This document shows, in pieces, positions 18,963 to 27,768 of a stretch of DNA of 64,000 nt (positions within the stretch are counted from its first letter, which is position 1; the number at the start of each line of letters is the position of its first letter). Made by a program: the position numbers and the translations under genes. The stretch comes from JAKAXS01 sp965279065. Its GTDB lineage: Bacteria; Pseudomonadota; Alphaproteobacteria; Rhizobiales; Hyphomicrobiaceae. Below the pieces are notes generated by a model, which saw only the letters and a program-made list of their open reading frames with translations, searched no databases and had not been told where the DNA came from. The DNA lies in contig OZ257134.1 in assembly GCA_965279065.1 (NCBI GenBank), forward strand, positions 3,844,001-3,908,000, in the 5' to 3' direction.

Positions 18963-20408
18963 ATGAAGTCAGACTTAGCCACGCGCAGCCTTCGGGCGCT
19001 CGGCATTGCGGGAGCGCTCGCGCTCCTCGCATCACCGGCATTTGCGCAGGCCGCGGCACCGACGGTGAACAAGGGCGACAGCGCCTTCATGTTCACCGCG
19101 ACCTGCCTCGTTCTGCTGATGACCGTCCCGGGCCTGGCGCTGTTCTACGGCGGCATGGTGCGGACCAAGAACATGCTGTCGATGCTGATGCAGGTGTTCG
19201 CGATCACCTGCCTCGTCGCCGTCATCTGGGTCACCTACGGCTACTCGCTGGCCTTCACGAACGGCGGTGAGTTCAATTCCTACATCGGCGGCTTCTCCAA
19301 GCTGTTCCTGGCGGGCGTTGACACCACCACGCTTGGCGGCACGTTCTCCCACGGCGTTGCCATTCCTGAATACGCCTTCATCGCGTTCCAGATGACCTTC
19401 GCGTGCATCACGCCCGCGCTGATCGTCGGCGCCTTCGCAGAGCGCATGAAGTTCTCCGCCATCCTGCTCTTCACCATCCTCTGGGTGACCTTCGTCTACT
19501 TCCCGGTCGCACACATGGTCTGGTACTGGGCCGGCCCGGATGCCTTCAGCGCCGCTGTTGCAGGCGACGATGCTCTCAAGGCTACGACGTTTGCCGACGC
19601 CGGTCTGCTCTGGTCATGGGGCGCGATCGACTTCGCAGGCGGCACCGTGGTGCACATCAACGCAGGCATCGCCGGCCTGGTTGGTGCGCTGATCCTCGGC
19701 AAGCGTGTCGGCTTCGGCAAGGAAGCCATGCCTCCGCACTCGCTGACGATGACCATGATCGGCGCCTCGCTGCTGTGGGTCGGCTGGTTCGGCTTCAACT
19801 GCGGTTCGAACCTCGAAGCCAACGCCTATGCCTTCCTCGCGATGATCAACACCTTCGTCGCGACCGCAGCGGCTGGCTTGGCTTGGATGCTCGCTGAGTG
19901 GCTGTTCAAGGGCAAGCCGTCGCTTCTTGGCCTTGCCTCGGGCGTCGTTGCCGGCCTTGTGGCCGTCACGCCGGCCGCCGGCTTCTCGGGCCCGATGGGC
20001 GCGATTGTCCTCGGCATTGTCGCAGGCGTCGTCTGCTTCATCTTCTGCACCGGCATCAAGAACACCCTCGGTTACGACGACTCGCTCGACGTCTTCGGCG
20101 TCCATGCGATCGGCGGCATCGTCGGCGCACTCGCAACGGGCGTTCTGGTTGCTCCCGAACTGGGCGGCGCTGGCATCCTCGACTACACGCAGAAGGTTGG
20201 CGAGGCCGTTCCGCTCGCCAGCTACACGATGCTGGGTCAGTTCATCACGCAGGCCTGGGCCGTTGGCCTGGTCGTACTGTGGACCGGCATCGTCTCCGCG
20301 ATCGCCTACAAGCTCGTCGACTTCATCGTCGGCCTGCGTCCGGTCGAAGAGAAAGAGCGTGAAGGCCTCGACATCACCGACCATGGTGAGCGCGCCTACA
20401 ACTACTGA
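18963..20408 (+). CDS. amtB: Ammonium transporter AmtB
   Basis: I start at the ATG at 18963, with GGGGAG upstream; the frame is open further back only through glnK. The 481-residue protein has a cleavable signal (residues 1-25, ending AFAQ), then 11 membrane helices. The pore histidines are in GGTVVHINAG and FGVHAIGG, and the external aromatic gate region GGMVRTKNMLSML is typical. It conducts ammonium and is blocked by GlnK from the upstream gene. A second, different ammonium transporter is encoded at 28224-29456. Confidence 0.96.
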   Translation: MKSDLATRSLRALGIAGALALLASPAFAQAAAPTVNKGDSAFMFTATCLVLLMTVPGLALFYGGMVRTKNMLSMLMQVFAITCLVAVIWVTYGYSLAFTNGGEFNSYIGGFSKLFLAGVDTTTLGGTFSHGVAIPEYAFIAFQMTFACITPALIVGAFAERMKFSAILLFTILWVTFVYFPVAHMVWYWAGPDAFSAAVAGDDALKATTFADAGLLWSWGAIDFAGGTVVHINAGIAGLVGALILGKRVGFGKEAMPPHSLTMTMIGASLLWVGWFGFNCGSNLEANAYAFLAMINTFVATAAAGLAWMLAEWLFKGKPSLLGLASGVVAGLVAVTPAAGFSGPMGAIVLGIVAGVVCFIFCTGIKNTLGYDDSLDVFGVHAIGGIVGALATGVLVAPELGGAGILDYTQKVGEAVPLASYTMLGQFITQAWAVGLVVLWTGIVSAIAYKLVDFIVGLRPVEEKEREGLDITDHGERAYNY

Positions 20409-20417
20409 GTTGCAGCA

Positions 20418-20443
20418 GGGCCCGCGGCGATTGCTGCGGGCCC
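20418..20443. terminator. GC-rich hairpin just after amtB
   Basis: GGGCCCGC and GCGGGCCC form an eight-pair stem with a ten-base loop, starting 10 bp after the amtB stop. There is no T-run after it, so it may be an RNA 3'-end stabiliser rather than an intrinsic terminator. Confidence 0.45.
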
Positions 20444-20504
20444 TCGCAAACGATCTCCCGAGCAGTGTCTGACCTAGACGCGCTCACACCTCAGCCCGGA
20501 CCGC

Positions 20505-20522
20505 AAGGCCCGGGCCTTTTTT
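20505..20522 (+). terminator. Rho-independent terminator between amtB and the L,D-transpeptidase gene
   Basis: AAGGCCCGGGCCTTTTTT is a perfect palindrome followed by a T-run. It lies between two convergent genes and could act on amtB transcripts; the complementary strand has fewer Ts after the stem. The stem as read has almost no loop, so the folded hairpin would open its central pairs. Confidence 0.55.
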
Positions 20523-20529
20523 GTCAACG

Positions 20530-21090
20530 CTACCGAGTGCGGACGACCCAGCGCCCCGAAGCTTTCGCGAGCACGCGCACGAGGTCCGCGCGCTTTACCG
20601 CCATGCAGCCCTCGGTCGGCGCATATCCCTCGCGCGCGCAATGCAGAAAAATGGCGCTGCCCTTGCCCATCGCCCGTGGCCGCAGATTGTAGTCGAGCAC
20701 GACGACCAGATCGTAGAGCCCGTCGTCTCGCCACATGCGCTCCGCCGACCCCGCATACGGGTGTCGCACATGACGATTGTAGTTGCGGTCTCCCGTTGCA
20801 TCGCACCATCCGTCGTCAGGGCGCAGGGCGCGCAACGGCAAGCCCAGCCGCGGCCGCGCCATGCGATCAGACCGGTAATAGGCGCGAACCAGCCTGAACC
20901 GCCCCAGCGGCGTCGCCCCATCTCCCTCGCGCTTGATCGCCCGCTGCCCGGACCGACCGAGCGCGCACCGCACGCGCCAGTCTCCCAGCACCATCCAGCC
21001 CTGTGTTGCCGATGCCGACCGGCTCAACACACGCAGTTGAGACTTGCGGTTGACGGTTTTCTTCTTAATCTCACGCCACCTTTTCACCAC
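20530..21090 (-). CDS. L,D-transpeptidase (YkuD-domain) family protein
   Basis: The 186-residue protein carries the YkuD catalytic signature FLHCAREGYAPTEGCMAV with His150 and Cys162. Such proteins form 3-3 peptidoglycan crosslinks or attach lipoproteins to peptidoglycan. The start is a GTG at 21090. No clear signal peptide precedes the domain, only a basic N-terminus, so export is unproven; the start may be misplaced. It diverges from the CenR-like response regulator gene, whose known relatives control the cell envelope. Confidence 0.82.
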   Translation of the reverse strand: MVKRWREIKKKTVNRKSQLRVLSRSASATQGWMVLGDWRVRCALGRSGQRAIKREGDGATPLGRFRLVRAYYRSDRMARPRLGLPLRALRPDDGWCDATGDRNYNRHVRHPYAGSAERMWRDDGLYDLVVVLDYNLRPRAMGKGSAIFLHCAREGYAPTEGCMAVKRADLVRVLAKASGRWVVRTR

Positions 21091-21140
21091 GATGCCCTCG
21101 GCAAGGCCAGTCGTCCAATTCGCGTCGGAGCGTTCTTAGC

Positions 21141-21827
21141 ATGAGCACGGCACGCAAGATCCTTCTTGTCGACGATGACGAGGATCTGCGCGGATCCCTC
21201 CACGATCAACTCGCACTCCACGACGAGTTCGAGATCACCGTGGCAGGCACCGCGAGCAAGGGCATCGAACGCGCCAAGTTGGACCATCACGACCTCGTCG
21301 TCTTCGACGTCGGCCTGCCCGACATGGATGGCCGGGAAGCCGTGCGCCACCTGCGCAAGAGTGGCTTCAAGAGCCCGATCATCATGCTGACGGCCAACGA
21401 CAGCGATGCCGATCAGATCCTTGGCCTCGACGCCGGCGCCAACGACTATGTGACGAAACCGTTCAAGTTTGCTGTCCTCCTCGCCCGCATTCGCGCCCAG
21501 TTGCGCCAGCACGAACAGAGCGAAGATGCCGTCTTCAATCTCGGCCCCTACACGTTCAAACCCGCTTCGAAACTATTGCTCGACGAGCAGGGCAACAAGG
21601 TTCGCCTGACCGAGAAGGAAACCTCGATCCTCAAATACCTCTACCGCTCTGGCGAAAAGGTCGTGACGCGCGAGGTTCTGCTGCACGAGGTCTGGGGCTA
21701 CAACGCCGGCGTCACCACGCACACGCTGGAGACGCACATTTACCGCCTGCGCCAGAAGATCGAAGACGATCCCTCCAAGGCCGAGATCCTTATTACCGAA
21801 GCGGGCGGATACAAGCTGGTGCCCTGA
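21141..21827 (+). CDS. cenR: OmpR-family response regulator, CenR-like
   Basis: The receiver domain has the acidic pocket DDD (11-13), phospho-acceptor Asp56 in VVFDVGLPDMDG, Thr84 and Lys106 in YVTKPFKF. The C-terminal winged helix ends LETHIYRLRQKIEDDPSKAEILITEAGGYKLVP. The stretch GANDYVTKPFKFAVLLARIRAQLRQHE and VREVLLHEVWGYNAGVTTHTLETHIYRLRQKIE closely follow my memory of Caulobacter CenR, an essential cell-envelope regulator. No histidine kinase gene is adjacent, as is usual for cenR. The symbol is given on resemblance only. Confidence 0.8.
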   Translation: MSTARKILLVDDDEDLRGSLHDQLALHDEFEITVAGTASKGIERAKLDHHDLVVFDVGLPDMDGREAVRHLRKSGFKSPIIMLTANDSDADQILGLDAGANDYVTKPFKFAVLLARIRAQLRQHEQSEDAVFNLGPYTFKPASKLLLDEQGNKVRLTEKETSILKYLYRSGEKVVTREVLLHEVWGYNAGVTTHTLETHIYRLRQKIEDDPSKAEILITEAGGYKLVP

Positions 21828-21830
21828 GGT

Positions 21831-21869
21831 GCTTCCGGAAAAGCGTGAAGCGGTTTTCCGACAAGAAGC
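21831..21869. repeat. Dispersed palindromic repeat, copy 1
   Basis: An imperfect dyad built on CGGAAAAGC-gtgaa-GCGGTTTTCCG sits 4 bp after the cenR stop codon. A related copy is at 62287-62319, after dnaQ. Repeats of this GTGAAGCGG type are common between genes in Hyphomicrobiales. It may act as an RNA 3' hairpin. Confidence 0.6.
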
Positions 21870-22018
21870 ACGACAATGGCTTTAGCGGCACACGCCGGCC
21901 CGCTGCAGTGACGTTATCCCAGTCATACACAGGCACTTGCCTGGACCCGATTCGGCGAATCAGCGAACGCTCACACCCATCGCGCCCAAACCGAGGGCGC
22001 TCACCGGGAAGATGAGCG

Positions 22019-22534
22019 ATGACGAACGATACCCTGCTGGCGCCTTTCACGCGTGTAGCAATCTTCGACGGCCTTTCCGCCGACAGGCTTGAACGCATCG
22101 CCCGCGCCGCCGAACGCATCGTCTATCAGCCCGGCGACGCCATCCAGAACGAGGGCGACATTCCTGACGCCGCCATTCTCGTCGTGTCCGGCAAGGTGCT
22201 GGTCGTCGACGATCGCAACGACGAAACAGGCGATCCCGTCGCGCCAGGCTCGCTCGTCGGCGAACTCGCCATGCTGATTGAGACACGCGCATTGTCCACC
22301 GTCGTGGCACGCAGCTCTGTTCGCGCCTTCCGCGTCACGCGTCACCATTTGCGCCTGCTGATGGATACCGATCCCGCGCTTGCCGATCACTTCGTCGCTA
22401 AGATTTCGCAACGCCTGACGGTCATGGCTGCAGAGATGCGCCGCGTCGACAGTGCGCTGGCCGCGTCGCTCGAATCGATGCCGCCGCAGCACCCCAAGGT
22501 CCAGCGGCCGACATCGGCGCAACACATTCACTAG
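22019..22534 (+). CDS. Cyclic nucleotide-binding (cNMP) domain protein without a DNA-binding domain
   Basis: The 171-residue protein is essentially one Crp-type beta-roll: FDGLSADRLERIARAAERIVYQPGDAIQNEGD, then GSLVGELAMLIETRALSTVVARSSV, the phosphate-binding cassette region. The C-terminal 45 residues are a helix and a polar tail with no helix-turn-helix, unlike Crp/Fnr regulators. The cassette lacks a clear canonical Arg-Ser pair (RALSTV), so the ligand is uncertain. It probably works as a partner or sensor protein. It lies downstream of the CenR-like regulator in the same direction. Confidence 0.8.
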   Translation: MTNDTLLAPFTRVAIFDGLSADRLERIARAAERIVYQPGDAIQNEGDIPDAAILVVSGKVLVVDDRNDETGDPVAPGSLVGELAMLIETRALSTVVARSSVRAFRVTRHHLRLLMDTDPALADHFVAKISQRLTVMAAEMRRVDSALAASLESMPPQHPKVQRPTSAQHIH

Positions 22535-22565
22535 CCCAGAAAATTTGGGATCCAGACGCGCGAAC

Positions 22566-22592
22566 GCCCAACCCTGGGGGGCAGGGTTGGGC
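22566..22592. other. Perfect 11-bp hairpin downstream of the cNMP gene
   Basis: GCCCAACCCTG pairs perfectly with CAGGGTTGGGC around a GGGGG loop, 31 bp past the stop of the cNMP gene. No T-run follows. It could end that transcript or be the first stem of the structured RNA candidate immediately downstream. Confidence 0.55.
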
Positions 22593-22607
22593 GCCATATG
22601 CGCTCTC

Positions 22608-22712
22608 GCGCTGACGCCGGGAGGGAAGCCGGCGTCCCAGACAGTGCCTTCGGATAGACGGGGGGAGCTACCGAGACAAGTGGCACTGCCTGTCTACCGA
22701 TGATCTAAGCGC
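22608..22712 (+). ncRNA. Candidate structured RNA with pseudoknot
   Basis: This non-coding stretch can fold compactly. GCGCT (22608-22612) pairs with AGCGC (22708-22712) as a closing stem. GACGCCGG (22613-22620) pairs with CCGGCGTC (22629-22636), abutting it. TCGG-A-TAGAC (22650-22659) pairs with GTCTACCGA (22692-22700). CAGTGCC (22642-22648) can also pair with GGCACTG (22682-22688), which would make a pseudoknot. I do not recognise the family. The strand is uncertain because pairings read on both. The rest of the 360-bp gap (22535-22894) holds the hairpin at 22566 and nothing else I can name. Confidence 0.4.
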
Positions 22713-22894
22713 ACAATCCAAAGATTCAATAGGGGGCCGAGCGGGGCCTCACAAAAACGTTACCGCCGGCCCAGAGTTATCCCCAGACTTGGCAGTTGCC
22801 AAAAGCGAATGAGCAACAGCTATGCATTCATACAGTGCGTTAACCATAAGACAAAAGGCGAACCAGCTACGAACGCGACGGGGCCATGGCCGGC

Positions 22895-23593
22895 TTAAGG
22901 GTGCTGCATCAAGCCCATGGGCTTGATGACGAACATGTCGGGCTCGATCTTGTCAGCTTTCGAGAGTTCTGACACCTCAACTCTCGTCTCCAGATTTTGC
23001 GCGTCGAGCGTCGTCCACTCCTTCAGCTCGAGCGTTGGCTTCTTCGACAGGAAGAGTTTGATTTTCCCCGGAGAATCCGGGCTCTTGTCCTGCAGGGCAA
23101 CGATCAGCACATCGTCGGAATCCTGCAGCTCCATGATCTTGGCGTCGCGTGCCAGGTTCACTTCGGCCTTCAGCAGCAGCCGGAACGGCGTCTTGTCCAG
23201 CTCGACACGGTCTTCCGTGTTGATGTCGGCATCCTGGATTGCCAGAGATTCACCGTTGGAAACAATCAGTTGCTGCGAAGGCTTGGCGTACTCGAAGCGG
23301 AACTTTCCCGGGCGTTGAACGAAGAACTTACCCTTCATTTCTTTCTTGTCGGCACCTGTCTGCACGAATGCGCCTTTGAGGTCGCCGAGCCCATTGAAAT
23401 AGGCGTCCACCTGCTTGACGAGTGCGGTCTGTTTCTCATCGAGGACGATGGCACCGCTTTCGCCAGCCACTTCGGTGTTCCACGTTCCGCCGACGGCAGC
23501 GGCCGGCTGCTTGTCGTCCTCCGCAAAAGCGGCACCGGCAAAAGCTGTTGCGACCACGCATACCAAAGCTGCAGTGCGGCTGAACGTCGTCAT
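22895..23593 (-). CDS. lolA: LolA-like outer-membrane lipoprotein carrier
   Basis: I start at the ATG at 23593 (MTTFSRTAAL), with GAGGGA upstream. A Sec signal peptide (residues 1-24, cleavage after AFA) is followed by LDEKQTALVKQVDAYFNGLGDLKGAFVQTGADKKEMKGKFFVQRPGKFRFEYAKPS, the N-terminal pattern of the LolA fold, which binds the acyl chains of lipoproteins and ferries them across the periplasm. The 232-residue length is normal for alphaproteobacterial LolA. It lies downstream of ftsK with a 200-bp gap in which I see nothing. Confidence 0.86.
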   Translation of the reverse strand: MTTFSRTAALVCVVATAFAGAAFAEDDKQPAAAVGGTWNTEVAGESGAIVLDEKQTALVKQVDAYFNGLGDLKGAFVQTGADKKEMKGKFFVQRPGKFRFEYAKPSQQLIVSNGESLAIQDADINTEDRVELDKTPFRLLLKAEVNLARDAKIMELQDSDDVLIVALQDKSPDSPGKIKLFLSKKPTLELKEWTTLDAQNLETRVEVSELSKADKIEPDMFVIKPMGLMQHP

Positions 23594-23794
23594 CAAGTCC
23601 CTCGGTCCGTGAAACTGTGCTCTTCGATGCGCTGTGTGTGACATTCCCCAACATTGCGTCGAGATATGGGCCACTTCATGCGTGATACGGCAGTTTCATA
23701 GCCTGCCGATGGCAGCTTCGCCCAGCCAAATTCGCCGATTGCGTGCGGCATCACCGCATCACCGGCGTGTTCGGCGACCCTCGATACGAGCCAA

Positions 23795-26341
23795 CTACGC
23801 CGCGCCGCTGAAAATCTCGCGTTTGCCCATCCCGTTGGCGGGGGAGATCATGCCGTCGGCTTCCATGCGCTCGATCAGATCGGCCGCACGATTGTAACCG
23901 ATCGACAGCCGCCGCTGCAGATAGCTGACGGATGCCTTGCGGTCGCGCATCACAATCGCAATCGCACGCTCGTAGAGGTCCTCCGAACCGTCGCCCTCGC
24001 GGCCGACGGAACTGTCGTCGTCATCGCTGACACCGTGCTCGGTGATGCCCTCGACGTACCGCGGCACGCCCTGGTCGCGCAGATGCTGCGCGATGTTCTC
24101 GATCTCTTCATCCGAAACGAATGGCCCATGCACGCGCATCGTCTGGCCGGACCCTGCCGCGTACAGCATGTCACCATGCCCCAGCAGTTGCTCGGCACCC
24201 TGCTCGTTGAGGATCGTGCGGCTGTCCACCTTTGACGCCACCTTGAAGGAAATCCGCGTTGGAAAATTCGCCTTGATCGTTCCCGTAATGACATCGACCG
24301 AAGGCCGCTGCGTTGCCATGATGAGATGAATGCCGGCCGCACGCGCCTTCTGAGCGATGCGCTGCACGGCGATCTCAACGTCCTTGCCGGCCACCGACAT
24401 CAAGTCCGCGAACTCGTCGATGACGACGACGATATTTGGCATCGCCTCCAGATCGAGCTGCTGGCTTTCGTAGATCGCCTTGCCGGTGTTGCGATCAAAG
24501 CCGGTCTGCACCGTACGCGCGATCGCTTCGCCGCGCGCCCTCGCATTGCGCACGCGCGTATTGAACACGTCGATGCGCCGCACCGACAGTTTCGCCATGC
24601 GCTTGTAGCGCTCTTCCATCTCCGCCACGACCCAGTTCAGCGCGGCCACTGCCTTCTGCGGCTCCGTCACCACCGGGCACAGCAGATGCGGAATGCCGTT
24701 ATAAACCGACAGCTCCAGCATCTTCGGATCGATCATGATGAAGCGGCAGTCGTCCGGCGAATTCTTGTAGAGCAGCGATAGGATCATCGCATTGAGCCCG
24801 ACCGACTTGCCCGATCCCGTGGTTCCCGCGACGAGCAGATGCGGCATGTGCGCCAGGTCCGCAATGATCGGCTCGCCCTCGATCGACTTGCCCAGCACCA
24901 TCGGTAGCGCGCCGTCGGACGCGCGGAACGGATCAGACTCGAGCAGCTCGCGCAGCAGAACCTTGTCGCGTCGCGCGTTCGGCAGCTCGATGCCGATTGC
25001 GTTGCGTCCCGGCACCACGGCCACGCGCACGCTCATCGCGCTCATTGAGCGCGCGATATCGTCCGCAAGGCCGATCACGCGCGATGACTTCGTGCCCCGC
25101 GACGGCTCCAGTTCGAACAACGTCACCACCGGACCCGGCTTGATATCGCGGATCTCGCCTTTGATGCCGAAGTCGGCCAGTGTCTCCTCCAGCATCTGCG
25201 CGCTGCTGCGCAGTCCGGCGAGCGTGACATCGGTATTGGCCTTGCCGCCTTGCGGCCGCTTCAGCAGATTGAGCGAGAAGCGCTGGTAGCCGACCTGGGC
25301 CGGCTGCACGGCCCTGACCGGTGCCGCCGGCGTTTGCATCATGACACCCGAACCAAATCGCTTCGGCATCAGCAGCGGTTCGTCCTCGAAATCCCGGTCG
25401 CTTTCGACCGCCACCTTCGGCGCGAACTTGCGCGCGATGCGGCTTGCGTCCGCCGTAATGCTCTCGCTCTCGATGTCCTGGTCGTCATCGAGACCGGCAT
25501 CCGGGTCAGGCAGGGCTTCGATCGAGATCGTCTTTTCCGGATCGGCCTTGTTGCGCCGCCCGTGACCATGATCCAACAGGCGGCCCGAAAGCTCGAACGT
25601 CGGCTCCGGTCGCGCATCGGCCCAGCGCTCGCCGTCGTCGTCGCTGACCGCACCGCGCGTCGACAGGCTGTGCATCATCCGCTCGCGCACGCCGTTCGCA
25701 GCCGATCTGAATCCTTGCTGCAGCGCCTCGGCAGTCTCGGCGATATCCGGCAGCTCCTTGCGCTTCACGGCGATGGCAAGATCCGAAAGCGCCATCCCGA
25801 TGCTGTAGGCCAGTGCCGCAAAGCCGCCCGTGAACAGGAGAAGCCCCGATAGCGGCGCAGCCGCCGACGCGCTGGTCAGCCCCATCAAGCCGGAGCTGAA
25901 ACTGTAGACGACGTCGCCGAGGATGCCGCCAAATCCATTGCGCAGCGGCCAGCCCGCGTACGTGGGCAACGACGAAACCGCGCCGGCCAGCAGCAGAACC
26001 GAGAGCGGAAAGAACGCGGCCTTGATGCGGAAATTCTCCACGCGCCCGCCGAGCACCAGCTCCAGGCCCCAGAACATCGGCGCCAACAGCACCAACACCG
26101 AGCCGAAGCCGAGCGTTTGCAACAACAGGTCGGCCACCGCTTCACCGGGTGGGCCAAGCAGATTGCCGCTGGCGCCGGCGGTACCGAGTGAGGAGGTGAA
26201 AAGACTGATCCAGGCCGCGCCGACAACGGCAAGAAGCGCCCAGCCGCCCATGCGACCGACGCCGCGCATCAACCGCACTTCCAGCGTGGCTGGAAGCAGG
26301 GAGCGCTGCTCCAAACTCGATGTATCCGACAGCGTGTGCAC
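23795..26341 (-). CDS. ftsK: DNA translocase FtsK
   Basis: The 848-residue protein has four N-terminal membrane helices (about 30-190), an acidic linker, and a C-terminal motor with Walker A GTTGSGKSVGLN (about 505), Walker B VVVIDEFADLM (about 637) and a winged gamma domain at the end (SYLQRRLSIGYNRAADLIERMEADG) that reads KOPS-type sequences. It pumps chromosome termini through the septum and activates XerCD. The start is a GTG at 26341. The aminotransferase gene ends 13 bp upstream. Confidence 0.96.
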   Translation of the reverse strand: MHTLSDTSSLEQRSLLPATLEVRLMRGVGRMGGWALLAVVGAAWISLFTSSLGTAGASGNLLGPPGEAVADLLLQTLGFGSVLVLLAPMFWGLELVLGGRVENFRIKAAFFPLSVLLLAGAVSSLPTYAGWPLRNGFGGILGDVVYSFSSGLMGLTSASAAAPLSGLLLFTGGFAALAYSIGMALSDLAIAVKRKELPDIAETAEALQQGFRSAANGVRERMMHSLSTRGAVSDDDGERWADARPEPTFELSGRLLDHGHGRRNKADPEKTISIEALPDPDAGLDDDQDIESESITADASRIARKFAPKVAVESDRDFEDEPLLMPKRFGSGVMMQTPAAPVRAVQPAQVGYQRFSLNLLKRPQGGKANTDVTLAGLRSSAQMLEETLADFGIKGEIRDIKPGPVVTLFELEPSRGTKSSRVIGLADDIARSMSAMSVRVAVVPGRNAIGIELPNARRDKVLLRELLESDPFRASDGALPMVLGKSIEGEPIIADLAHMPHLLVAGTTGSGKSVGLNAMILSLLYKNSPDDCRFIMIDPKMLELSVYNGIPHLLCPVVTEPQKAVAALNWVVAEMEERYKRMAKLSVRRIDVFNTRVRNARARGEAIARTVQTGFDRNTGKAIYESQQLDLEAMPNIVVVIDEFADLMSVAGKDVEIAVQRIAQKARAAGIHLIMATQRPSVDVITGTIKANFPTRISFKVASKVDSRTILNEQGAEQLLGHGDMLYAAGSGQTMRVHGPFVSDEEIENIAQHLRDQGVPRYVEGITEHGVSDDDDSSVGREGDGSEDLYERAIAIVMRDRKASVSYLQRRLSIGYNRAADLIERMEADGMISPANGMGKREIFSGAA

Positions 26342-26353
26342 GAACGGAAACTC

Positions 26354-27568
26354 TTACGCGGCGACTTCAACGATACGTTCGAGCGCCTCCTTGATCGCCG
26401 CCTGATCCTGCACCAGGGCAACACGGACGTAGTCTTGCCCGGGGTTAACCCCGTGCCGGTCGTCCGAACCAAGAAAGGCACCGGGTATCACCTTGACACC
26501 ACAGCGTTTCCATAAGGTTACTGCCGCGTCAGCGCCGTTGCCGAATTGGCCCACATTGAGCCACAGGAAGAACCCGCCCGCCGGCCGCCGGTAGCCGAAT
26601 CGCGCGCCCAGCATCGCGTCGCACACATCGAACTTGCGGGCGTAGGCAGCACGGTTCAGCGCCACGTGCGTCTCGTCCTTCCACACCAGTGCCGAGGCAT
26701 GTTGCGTCGGACCGGGCACCTGCGGGCCGATCAGGTTGCGCACTTCAAACAGGGTATCGATGAACCGCGCATCTCCCGCCAGGAAGCCGGACCGCAATCC
26801 CGGCAGGTTCGATCGTTTCGATAACGAATTGAAAACCACGATGTTGGCAAACCGGTCAGGCGTCGAAGCGGCAACCTCGAGACCGCCGGCCGGCGCCTCG
26901 CCCGAATAGATCTCCGAATAGCATTCGTCGACGAACAGCATGAAGTCGTGCGCGCGCGCCAGCTCCAGCGCCCGCAGCAGATAGGCCCGGCTGGCAACGG
27001 CCCCCTGGGGATTGGCTGGAGAACACAGGTAAAAGGCAGCCGTGCGCGCCAATAGCTCGCGGTCATCCGCGATCAGATCGAGGTCGGGAAGGAATCCAGT
27101 CTCTGCCGTCGCATTGAGAAAGACCGGTTCCGCCCCGGTCGCGTATGCCGCGCCCATGTAAGCTTGATAGTAAGGGTTGCAGATGAGCACGACCGGCCGG
27201 CCCTTCACCCGTTTACGCCCGACCGCCGGAAAGCACGCGTAGAACAGTCCCTCGCGCGAGCCGTTGCAGGGCAGGATTTCGCGCGCCGGATCCACGTCGA
27301 CGCCGAACCGCTGCTGCAGCCATCCGGCGATCGCAACACGCATCTCTTCCGATCCGCGGATCGGCGGGTATTGCGCCAGCGTCAACGCCGCATCCCGCAA
27401 CGCATCGGCAACGAATGCAGGCATCGTCTCCCGCGGCTCGCCGAGCGACAAATCGATCGGCCGCTCGTGACCGGGCGCCACGCTGTCGAGCAAATGACGA
27501 AGCCGCGAAAACGGCGACAATATATGCCCGTCGCTCAACGCCCTTGGCCCCAGTACGTCTGCTACCAT
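26354..27568 (-). CDS. Class I PLP aminotransferase, probable succinyldiaminopimelate (DapC-type) aminotransferase
   Basis: I place the start at the ATG at 27568, with GGAG upstream, because homologous sequence begins at LSPFSRLRHLLD; the frame is open 44 codons further without family-like residues. The 404-residue chain has SLGEPRE, NGSREGLFYACFP, FYLCSPANPQGAVAS, FVDECYSEIY and the PLP lysine in FNSLSKRSNLPGLRSGF. This matches the alphaproteobacterial DapC-like group acting in lysine/peptidoglycan precursor synthesis, although its exact substrate is unproven. Confidence 0.82.
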   Translation of the reverse strand: MVADVLGPRALSDGHILSPFSRLRHLLDSVAPGHERPIDLSLGEPRETMPAFVADALRDAALTLAQYPPIRGSEEMRVAIAGWLQQRFGVDVDPAREILPCNGSREGLFYACFPAVGRKRVKGRPVVLICNPYYQAYMGAAYATGAEPVFLNATAETGFLPDLDLIADDRELLARTAAFYLCSPANPQGAVASRAYLLRALELARAHDFMLFVDECYSEIYSGEAPAGGLEVAASTPDRFANIVVFNSLSKRSNLPGLRSGFLAGDARFIDTLFEVRNLIGPQVPGPTQHASALVWKDETHVALNRAAYARKFDVCDAMLGARFGYRRPAGGFFLWLNVGQFGNGADAAVTLWKRCGVKVIPGAFLGSDDRHGVNPGQDYVRVALVQDQAAIKEALERIVEVAA

Positions 27569-27768
27569 CTGCCTGTCGCTCCACGTGTCGCGCGGCTTGT
27601 CTGGCAAATTACACGCCCGTTGCCAATGGCCATGCACGGCGCTGCGACCGTGCCTAAGCCTTGGGCGAGGCTCAGCTTCAAGTTTGCCGATGACGCGCAA
27701 AGCCGCTGCGATTGAAGGGGCCCAAGAACGGACGCTCTCGGTCCGACTAGCGAAGGCAAGCTTGCCCT

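Noticed and set aside
22566..22592. tmRNA, 6S, SRP or RNase P RNA
   Set aside because: I looked for their conserved sequence motifs in this gap and found none; only generic stems are visible.
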